A stretch of 33,530 nucleotides of DNA from Humitalea sp038323655. GTDB lineage: Bacteria; Pseudomonadota; Alphaproteobacteria; Acetobacterales; Acetobacteraceae. The first letter of the stretch is position 1, and each line of letters starts with the position of its first letter. Positions 1-5,727 of this stretch are shown here, in pieces. The position numbers were made by a program, and so were the translations under genes. Under the pieces are notes generated by a model. It saw only the letters and a list, made by a program, of their open reading frames with translations, made no database searches and was not told where the DNA came from. The stretch covers positions 1-33,530 of the forward strand of contig JBBQHE010000013.1 of assembly GCA_038323655.1 (NCBI GenBank), written 5' to 3'.

Positions 1-15
1 GGGCCGCGCAGGGCG

Positions 16-33
16 CGCCCTTGATCAAGGGCG
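16..33. repeat. 18-bp perfect palindrome
   Basis: The sequence cgcccttgatcaagggcg is its own reverse complement over 18 bases. It lies in the non-coding stretch at the left edge of the window. It could be an operator for a gene outside the window or a chance palindrome in GC-rich DNA. Nothing else was found in bases 1-107. Confidence 0.4.
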
Positions 34-107
34 GTCACTGCCCCTCCCTCGCCTTGGGCAAGAAATCGATGTGGGTCCAGGGGCCTCAGGCTCCTGGTGG
101 GGGGAGT

Positions 108-132
108 TTGAGGGGGGCGAAGCCCCTCTCAA
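108..132. terminator. possible factor-independent terminator downstream of the DMT transporter
   Basis: An 11-base inverted repeat (arms 108-118 and 122-132, loop gaa) lies 25 bases beyond the stop codon of the minus-strand transporter gene. The stem has one G-U pair if read from the plus strand and one A-C mismatch if read from the minus strand. There is no clear run of T on either side, so it is a weak terminator candidate or only an mRNA 3' stabiliser. Confidence 0.3.
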
Positions 133-156
133 GGCGCCACGCCCCGCCTGCGCCTG

Positions 157-1050
157 CTACCCGCGCCTTGCCGCCCGCGCCTCCGCCACGGTGATGATCA
201 CCGCCCCCGCCAGAATCACTGCGGCGCCCGCCCAGGCCGTCGCATCCGGCACCTGCCCCCAGATCAGCCAGCCAAACACCGCGACCACCGGCAGCCGCAG
301 GTATTGCAGTGGGGCAACGGCACTGGCCTCGCCCGCCCGAAAGGCCTCGGTCAGCAGCCAGATGATGCCGGGCGCCACGCAACCGAAGCCGACCAACAGC
401 AGCACGTCCCCGATGTTCAGCGGCTGCCAGAACCAGATGGCGAAGGGCAGCGTGCCCACCGTCGTGACCAGCGCCACCCAGGCGACGACGGTGGTGGTGC
501 GTTCGGTGCGCGTGAGCATGCGCGAGGTCAGGGTGATGCCACACCAGGCGATGGCCGAACCGATGGCCAGCGCGGCGCCGATGGGATCGATCCCCGTCCC
601 CGGCCGCAGCATGACCGCAACCCCGGCCAGGCCCAGCAGCGTGCCGGCCCAGCGCGCCGCCCCCACCCGTTCCCCAAGCAAGGGCCCCGCCAGCAGCGTC
701 GTGAACATCACATTGGTGAAGGTCAGCACCGTGCCCGTGGCGGGGTCGAGGTAGGCGAAGCAAAGGTAATACATCCCCCAACAGGTCAGCGACGACAGGC
801 CGCGGAACAGGTGCATCGCGTGGCGGTGCGTCGCGAAGATGCCGACGCCGGTGGTCACCAGCGCCGGCACCAGCCAGACGAACTGCCCTGCGCTGCGCGC
901 CATGACCTGGGTCGCGACGGGGATGCCGCGATCGGTCATCCAGCGTATGGCCAGCACCTCGATGGCGAAGATGATGGCGGCCAGGCTCATCAGCGCCATG
1001 CCGCGCAAATTGCCTGGCAGCCGCCCGAAGGCCGCTGTCAGCGCGGTCAC
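157..1050 (-). CDS. DMT-superfamily (EamA) transporter
   Basis: A 297-aa integral membrane protein with about ten hydrophobic segments arranged as two EamA repeats, the normal size and layout of the drug/metabolite transporter superfamily. The first half contains the family-like stretch FTNVMFTTLLAGPLLGER (about residues 111-128), and the second half ends with an alternating hydrophobic segment and a short basic tail (ARAARRG). It should export or import a small metabolite across the inner membrane; the substrate cannot be read from the sequence. The start is GTG at 1050, whose bases overlap the TGA of the upstream peptidase gene (GTGA, 1047-1050), so the two are probably translationally coupled. 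A link to the peptidase product, such as export of a released amino acid, is inference only. Confidence 0.88.
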   Translation of the reverse strand: MTALTAAFGRLPGNLRGMALMSLAAIIFAIEVLAIRWMTDRGIPVATQVMARSAGQFVWLVPALVTTGVGIFATHRHAMHLFRGLSSLTCWGMYYLCFAYLDPATGTVLTFTNVMFTTLLAGPLLGERVGAARWAGTLLGLAGVAVMLRPGTGIDPIGAALAIGSAIAWCGITLTSRMLTRTERTTTVVAWVALVTTVGTLPFAIWFWQPLNIGDVLLLVGFGCVAPGIIWLLTEAFRAGEASAVAPLQYLRLPVVAVFGWLIWGQVPDATAWAGAAVILAGAVIITVAEARAARRG

Positions 1051-2204
1051 AGCCCGGCCAGCAACCCTGCCAGCAGCCGCGCCCGCGGTACCAGGCTGTC
1101 CAGCCGGATGTGCTCATCCAGCGTGTGATAGCCGGCGCCGAGTACGCCCAAGCCGTCCAGCGTGGGCACGCCCATCGCGCCGGTAAAATTGCCGTCCGAT
1201 CCGCCGCCGGCGCTGGCATGCGGTAGCGCATGACCCAGGCGTTTGGCCAGGTCCTCGGCCCGCCCATGCAACCAGCGGGTGCCGGCGCCCGCCTCCCACA
1301 CCGGGCGGGTGACGCCGCGGGTGACGGTCAGCGCCACGCCTTCGGTGCCGCTGGTCAGTTCCAGCATGGCGGTGACGGCGGCGTCCAGATCCGGCTGGCG
1401 GCGGGCCATGCTCAGCGCCTCGGCCGTGCAGGTGGTCGCGACGCAATTCACCCAGGTGCCGCCCTGGATGACGCCCACCGAGAAACTCGCCGCCTCGGTC
1501 GTCATGGCATCGATCAACGGCACCAGGCGGCACATTTCGCGGATCGCGCTGCGCCCGTCGCCCGGGGTGTTGCCGGCATGGCTCGGGCGGCCGGTGGTCA
1601 GGAGGTTGAAACGCGCGATGGCGTAGCGCCCGGACACGACGCCCCCCATGGCCGACACGCCCAGCGGCCGCGCCGGTTCGGGCACCAGCACGGCGGCATG
1701 GGCCGCGGCCTCGGCCTCGATGATCGCGCGGGTGGAGGGGCTGCCGATTTCCTCATCCCCGGTCAGCAGGATCGTCACCGGCAGGCGGGTCGGTATGCCG
1801 GCTTCCGCCAGCGCCAACAGGGCAGCGACGGCAAGCCAGTTGCCGCCCTTCATGTCGCAGATGCCGGGGCCCCAGGCGCGGGTCCCGTCGCTGCGGAACG
1901 GCAGCGCGGCCAGCGTGCCGACGGGGTGCACCGTGTCCAGATGCGCCATCACCAGCAGCCCCGGCACCTGGCCGCGGTCGGGATGCGGCAGGGCGATGCG
2001 CCGCGTATCGGCGAGACCCAGCGTGCCGGGAAAGCGGGTCACCTCGCCGCCCAGGGGGGCGAGGTCCGCGACGGCCAGATCAAGCATGCGGTTCACCGCC
2101 GCCGCATCGAAGGTCGGGCTTTCGCAGAGCACCCAGGGCCGCAGCCCTTCGAGCAAGGCTTCGGTGGAGAAAGGCAGCGCCAGCGCGGCGTCGGTGGTGT
2201 CCAT
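1047..2204 (-). CDS. M20-family metallopeptidase (carboxypeptidase G2 / acetylornithine deacetylase-like)
   Basis: A 385-aa zinc-dependent amidohydrolase of the M20 family. The metal ligands and catalytic residues are in place: HLDTV with H88 and D90, CDMKGG with D117, GDEEIG with catalytic E151 and metal ligand E152, E176 in VPEP, and H360 in GYHTLDEH. The GRPSHAGNTPGDGRSA stretch (about 206-220) belongs to the dimerisation (lid) domain and is typical of the carboxypeptidase G2 / glutamate carboxypeptidase branch. It should cleave an N-acyl or C-terminal amide bond; the exact substrate is unknown. The ATG at 2204 was chosen because homology begins just after it; the open frame continues upstream without recognisable protein. 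It heads a two-gene operon with the DMT transporter and is divergent from the dioxygenase at 2304, with a 99-bp shared promoter region. Confidence 0.88.
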   Translation of the reverse strand: MDTTDAALALPFSTEALLEGLRPWVLCESPTFDAAAVNRMLDLAVADLAPLGGEVTRFPGTLGLADTRRIALPHPDRGQVPGLLVMAHLDTVHPVGTLAALPFRSDGTRAWGPGICDMKGGNWLAVAALLALAEAGIPTRLPVTILLTGDEEIGSPSTRAIIEAEAAAHAAVLVPEPARPLGVSAMGGVVSGRYAIARFNLLTTGRPSHAGNTPGDGRSAIREMCRLVPLIDAMTTEAASFSVGVIQGGTWVNCVATTCTAEALSMARRQPDLDAAVTAMLELTSGTEGVALTVTRGVTRPVWEAGAGTRWLHGRAEDLAKRLGHALPHASAGGGSDGNFTGAMGVPTLDGLGVLGAGYHTLDEHIRLDSLVPRARLLAGLLAGL

Positions 2205-2303
2205 ATCCGCACCCTGACCGCGCCACGCCTGCGCGTCCACACCCCCTTGCGAAGGCGCCGCGCCGGCGTGACAGTCCTGCGTCACCGCGCCGGAACGCCC
2301 GCC

Positions 2304-3161
2304 ATGAACGCCAGCCTTCCTCCCCGCCGCTTCACCCACCCCGACCTGCCCTGGGCCACCCGCAAGCTCGGCACGCACATCGAAGGCATTGACCTGGAAG
2401 CCTGTTCGGATGCCGATTTCGCCGGCATCGAAACCGCGCTGCTGACCCATTCGGTCATCGTACTGCCCGACCAGGACCTGTCGGTACCGGGACAGGTGCG
2501 TTTCACCGAACGTTTTGGCCAGCCGGAAATCAGCCTCTACACCGAATTCACCCATCCCGAGTTCCCGGCCCTGCTGACGCTGTCCAACGTCAAGCGCGAC
2601 GGAAAGGCGGTCGGCGCGGCCCGCGTCGGCAAGCATTGGCACACCGACTTCTCCTTCATGGAGAACTGCGGCTACGCCACCATCCTTTACGGCATCGAGG
2701 TGACGCCGGAGGGCGGCGAGACCGCCTTCGCCGACATGTATGCCGCTTATGACGCGCTGGATGACGCGATGAAGGCGCGGATCGAGGGCATGGACGTGCT
2801 GCATTCCTACCGGCTGCGCTATCGCCTCGGCGGGATGTCGGCGGAAAAACTCGCCCGCACGCCGGATGTGGTGCATCCGCTGGTCCGCACCCATCCGCAG
2901 ACCGGGCGACGCTGCCTGTTCCTCGGCTGCACGGAGAGCGCCTTCGCCATGGGCATGGAACTGGAGGAAGGCCAGCGCTTCATGCGCGAACTGATCGCCT
3001 TCGCGATCCAGGACCGCTTCCTGCACCTGCACCGCTGGACGCCGCGGGATGTGCTGATCTGGGACAACCGGGCGCTGATGCATTCGGCCATGCCGTTTGA
3101 CGAGGACAAGTACGGGCGCATCCTGAACCGAACCTCGACGATCGGCGACCGGCCATTTTGA
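2304..3161 (+). CDS. TauD/TfdA-family Fe(II)/2-oxoglutarate dioxygenase
   Basis: A 285-aa non-heme iron dioxygenase of the TauD/TfdA family. The iron-binding facial triad is visible: H113 and D115 in KHWHTDFSF, and H260 in NRALMHSAMP. The 2-oxoglutarate carboxylate is probably held by R272 or R276 in GRILNRTS. Full family length suggests an active enzyme that hydroxylates a small acid such as a sulfonate, aryloxy acid or carnitine-like compound, using 2-oxoglutarate and O2. The substrate cannot be assigned, and no sulfonate transporter lies next to it, so taurine is not implied. The ATG at 2304 starts family-like sequence; its ribosome binding site is weak. Parts of this gene, and the small gene after it, occur again at 4975-5666. 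Confidence 0.88.
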   Translation: MNASLPPRRFTHPDLPWATRKLGTHIEGIDLEACSDADFAGIETALLTHSVIVLPDQDLSVPGQVRFTERFGQPEISLYTEFTHPEFPALLTLSNVKRDGKAVGAARVGKHWHTDFSFMENCGYATILYGIEVTPEGGETAFADMYAAYDALDDAMKARIEGMDVLHSYRLRYRLGGMSAEKLARTPDVVHPLVRTHPQTGRRCLFLGCTESAFAMGMELEEGQRFMRELIAFAIQDRFLHLHRWTPRDVLIWDNRALMHSAMPFDEDKYGRILNRTSTIGDRPF

Positions 3162-3611
3162 TACCTGGCTGCATCCGGCCAGCGTCGCTGCGCGTATCGC
3201 CATGCCGGCCAAGCTTTGGGGGCCTGCGTGACACCTTTCCGGAAATGCCTGCTGACCGCGGCGGTGCTGACGCCACTTCTGATGGGCTGTGGCGCGGCGG
3301 CGGCCGGGGCTGCTGAGCATTACGGCACCTGGCCGCTGCTGCAACCGCTGTTCCCAAGCACCGGGGGCGCCGGGATCATGATCGGGGAATACGACCCGGT
3401 GATCTACGGCGACCGTTGCGTGACCGCCTTCACGGCGATCGAGCCGAACGGCACTGTCCATCGCAACAGCGTGGCCTTCGAAGCTGTGCCGGCCCAGGGC
3501 GGCATCCTCTGCACCAACGGGCGCTGGCGCTCGGCAGATGGGTTGGCTGCGGGGACGACACCGTCTCGCGTGTTCCTGCGCAACGGGGGGACGCGCGGGT
3601 CGCCGCCCTGA
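2394..3611 (+). repeat. parental copy of a duplicated dioxygenase / small-protein segment
   Basis: Bases 2394-2571 and 3114-3611 match the second copy at 4975-5666 closely and in the same orientation. Bases 2572-3113, the middle of the dioxygenase gene, are absent from the second copy. The unit spans most of the dioxygenase gene, the short spacer and the whole small exported-protein gene. Confidence 0.85.
3228..3611 (+). CDS. small exported protein of unknown function (paralogue A)
   Basis: A 127-aa protein with an N-terminal basic residue cluster, a hydrophobic stretch (LLTAAVLTPLLMG, about 8-20) and a small-residue run ending before AEHYGTW, consistent with a Sec signal peptide. The LLMGC stretch might instead be a lipobox, but the paralogue has no cysteine there. 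The mature part contains two cysteines (in YGDRCVTAF and GGILCTNGR) that are shared with the paralogue and could form a disulfide. The GTG at 3228 was chosen because it aligns with the ATG of the paralogue at 5280; a TTG at 3216 is less likely. No known domain is recognised. It follows the dioxygenase by 66 bases and may share its transcript. By hand count it is identical to paralogue B at 84 of 96 mature positions. Confidence 0.75.
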   Translation: MTPFRKCLLTAAVLTPLLMGCGAAAAGAAEHYGTWPLLQPLFPSTGGAGIMIGEYDPVIYGDRCVTAFTAIEPNGTVHRNSVAFEAVPAQGGILCTNGRWRSADGLAAGTTPSRVFLRNGGTRGSPP

Positions 3612-3681
3612 CACGTCGAAATCACGCAACCGTGCCCCGCCGGACCTAGGGTCGTGGTATAAGTTTCGCGAAATGATGCGC

Positions 3682-3687
3682 AGGAGG
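3682..3687 (+). promoter_or_regulatory. strong Shine-Dalgarno site of the 373-aa gene
   Basis: AGGAGG lies seven bases before the ATG at 3695, an ideal site and stronger than most in this window. A possible -10-like TATAAG lies at 3658-3663 without a convincing -35 partner. Together they suggest this gene is expressed independently of its left neighbour. Confidence 0.7.
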
Positions 3688-3694
3688 CGAGCAG

Positions 3695-4816
3695 ATGAGC
3701 GGGCAACTACCGAGAATTCCGGCCTATAGATTCCAGCAGGTACTGCTGGACGTGTGCAAGGCCGGTGCCGGGCCGATGCTGTCACTCAACCCGATCATGG
3801 CCGGCGTGTTGCAGCAGAAGACGCCGGTGGGTGGCAGCGGGCCGATCGATGCCATCACCCAGCAGGTGCTTCTGACCGCGCTGATGTCGGTTAAGAGCAA
3901 GCAGCCGGCCGTTTCGCGCGAACCGAAACTCGGCCCGGTGACGCTGGATTCGCTGCTGACGACGAAGATCGCGGTGTTCAACGCAAAAACCGCGGCCGAG
4001 CAGATCGACTTCATCAGCGAGATCTGGAAAAGGCTGGTCGATTCGGTCATCCCCACGGTCCAGGCGCAAGCCATGGTGGACCGCGCGGGCGGCGTTGCGG
4101 ACATGATCGAACCGCTGCCGAGTTCCCTCGCCCCCGCCAATCCGAATGTATCGCCGGTCACCTTGACCCGCCGCTCGGCCGACAACGCCTGGACGAAGTT
4201 CTCCTTCGGCTTTCGCGTCGAAGGCGGCAAGAAAGCCGATGGCGACGACATGCCACGCATCATACGCGACGGGGTGCAGCCGCTGTTCATCAACCGCGGC
4301 CTGCTGCGGGCGGTGCGCCAGATGGCCGTCGACGGCACGCATGTGGAGCAGTTGGACCGCGCGTTCATCTGGTGGGAAAACCGCGACATCCTGAATGAGA
4401 GCGCGACCTGCGTCGCACGCAGCCTGTTCGGCGCCACCGCCTTTCCGGAACGGGAAACGGATTCGGCAGGTGGGCCGGGCGCGGTGCAGTACCACTACCT
4501 GCTTGCCTTGCAGTGCCGGAACCTCAACGGCTGCGATACCGAACAGTGGCAGCTGGACAAGAACAACGACAGCAACTGGCGACCGGGCGAAAAGGCCTTC
4601 CTTGGCATTCCCTACACGCGTGTCCTTGCCTGGACCAAACTGCTGCGCCGCCCGAACGCGACAGGCAGCGGCTGGTCCTTCAGGTTCCCCGAAACGCGCT
4701 GGAACTGGTGCAACGTGCCGGACGACCAGGGCGAAGCCTACCTGAAGGCGGAGTTGTCGGCCTGGTCCGCCAACATCTGGTATGACGTGCCGGGCAAGTA
4801 CGACTTCGCCAAGTGA
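3695..4816 (+). CDS. unrecognised 373-aa protein, possibly ADP-ribosyltransferase-like
   Basis: No family could be assigned with confidence. The protein is soluble-looking, without a signal peptide or membrane segment. The N-terminal third is helical, followed by a linker rich in Pro, Ser and Ala (about 139-156), and a C-terminal region rich in Trp and Cys (WWENRD at 226-231, C274, C280, WNWCN at 336-340). Three spots in the second half recall the R-S-E class of mono-ADP-ribosyltransferases: R173 in FSFGFRVEGG followed by a DDMPRIIRDGV stretch, a Ser/Thr-containing segment CVARSLFGATAFPER (239-253), and an acidic residue E299 in RPGEKAFLGIPYTRV. The canonical ExE or QxE pair is not clear, so this is a hypothesis. 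Base composition looks less GC-rich than its neighbours. The gene sits exactly between the two copies of a duplicated segment, which suggests insertion by transfer or rearrangement. Confidence 0.7.
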   Translation: MSGQLPRIPAYRFQQVLLDVCKAGAGPMLSLNPIMAGVLQQKTPVGGSGPIDAITQQVLLTALMSVKSKQPAVSREPKLGPVTLDSLLTTKIAVFNAKTAAEQIDFISEIWKRLVDSVIPTVQAQAMVDRAGGVADMIEPLPSSLAPANPNVSPVTLTRRSADNAWTKFSFGFRVEGGKKADGDDMPRIIRDGVQPLFINRGLLRAVRQMAVDGTHVEQLDRAFIWWENRDILNESATCVARSLFGATAFPERETDSAGGPGAVQYHYLLALQCRNLNGCDTEQWQLDKNNDSNWRPGEKAFLGIPYTRVLAWTKLLRRPNATGSGWSFRFPETRWNWCNVPDDQGEAYLKAELSAWSANIWYDVPGKYDFAK

Positions 4817-4974
4817 CGCCATGCCCGCGCGGTTGCTTGCCGCGCGCTTCCCTCCAGAGGCTGGCGGCGACCGCTGATCGTGCGGCCGGGCCGCGGGCGC
4901 GCGACATGGATGCGCGCGCCAGGCCTGCCGCAGGCCGCGGCTTCCGTAGCTTTGACAGGACAGGAACTTGCCGG

Positions 4975-5200
4975 CTGGAAACCTGTTCGGATGCCGATTT
5001 CGCCCGCATCGAAACCGCGCTGCTGACCCATTCGGTCATCGTACTGCCCGTCCAGGACCTGTCGGTACCGGGACAGGTGCGTTTCTCCGAACGTTTTGGC
5101 CAGCCGGACATCAGCCTCTTCACCGAATTCACCCATCCCGAGTTCCCGGCCCGGGCGCATCCTGAACCGCACCTCGACGATCGGCGACCGGCCTTTTTGA
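4975..5200 (+). pseudogene. remnant of a TauD/TfdA-family dioxygenase gene
   Basis: Bases 4975-5152 match the parental gene from codon 31 (LE.CSDADFA) to PEFPA, and bases 5153-5200 match its last codons including the stop. The 542 bases between are deleted, with one or two shared C bases at the joint. This is not a multiple of three, so the frame shifts at the joint. The start, the HxD iron ligands and the distal histidine are lost, and the fragment cannot make an enzyme. The remainder of the 4817-5279 interval (bases 4817-4974 and the short spacer before 5280) contains no supported gene. Confidence 0.88.
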
Positions 5201-5279
5201 ACGACGCCTGCATCCAGCCGCGCCGCCGCCCCGTATCCCCGCAGCCCCGCCATGCCGGCGCGGCCCTTGGGGATCGTGC

Positions 5280-5666
5280 ATGTCGCCTTTTGAAAAGCTC
5301 CTGGTCACCGCCGCCGTGATCGCACCTTTCCTCACCGGCCTCGGGTACGGGGTCGCGGCGGCGGAGCAGGAGGATTATGGCGCCTGGCCGCTGTTGCAAC
5401 CGCTCTTTCCCAGCACCGGGGGCGGCGGGATCATGATCGGCAACTACGACCCGGTGATCTACGGCGACCGCTGCGTGACCGCCTTCACGGCGATCGAGCC
5501 TGATGGGACAACCCATCGCAACACCGTGGCCTTCGAAGCCGTGCCGGCCCAGGGCGGCGTCCTTTGCACCAACGGGCGCTGGCGCTCGGCCGATGGTTCG
5601 GCTGCGGGCACGACGCCGTTTCGCGTGTTCCTGCGCGACGGGGTGAAGCGCGGGTCGCCGCCTTAA
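5280..5666 (+). CDS. small exported protein of unknown function (paralogue B)
   Basis: A 128-aa paralogue of the protein at 3228-3611. It has a basic start, a hydrophobic core (LLVTAAVIAPFLTGLGYGV, about 7-25) and a likely Sec cleavage site in VAAAEQED. Both cysteines and the WPLLQPLFPSTGG and EAVPAQGG blocks are kept. The differences from paralogue A are scattered single substitutions, several conservative, and there is no frameshift, so the copy appears to remain under selection although the dioxygenase beside it decayed. The ATG at 5280 is supported by alignment. Function unknown; it should be periplasmic or secreted. Confidence 0.75.
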   Translation: MSPFEKLLVTAAVIAPFLTGLGYGVAAAEQEDYGAWPLLQPLFPSTGGGGIMIGNYDPVIYGDRCVTAFTAIEPDGTTHRNTVAFEAVPAQGGVLCTNGRWRSADGSAAGTTPFRVFLRDGVKRGSPP

Positions 5667-5727
5667 CCAAAGATTCGCGCCGATCCGGCAAAGCCTCGTT
5701 TCGACACCGGCATTGGATGGGCTTCGG

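Larger units (their letters stand above)
4975..5666 (+). repeat. second, partly deleted copy of the dioxygenase / small-protein segment
   Basis: This is a direct repeat of 2394-3611 lacking 542 bases of the dioxygenase. The spacer and the small exported-protein gene remain aligned through the stop codon at 5664-5666. Homology begins at ctggaa (4975-4980), which matches 2394-2399. Upstream sequence differs between the copies. The 373-aa gene separates them. Confidence 0.85.

Noticed and set aside
1230..2303. Upstream plus-strand extension of the dioxygenase frame
   Set aside because: It runs antisense through the peptidase gene, with Gln/Gly/Arg-rich sequence typical of a shadow frame. The enzyme family begins at 2304.
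2304..3161. Naming the dioxygenase tauD
   Set aside because: No taurine transporter or sulfonate genes lie nearby and the family covers many substrates.
2205..3785. Long upstream extension of the M20 peptidase frame (a 912-codon frame, 1047-3785 minus)
   Set aside because: The part beyond 2204 lies antisense to the dioxygenase and small exported-protein genes and has no recognisable protein pattern. High GC content keeps such shadow frames open.
4975..5666. Interpretation of the repeat as an insertion sequence or integron-like cassette
   Set aside because: No transposase, terminal inverted repeats or target-site duplication were found; a direct duplication followed by deletion explains it better.
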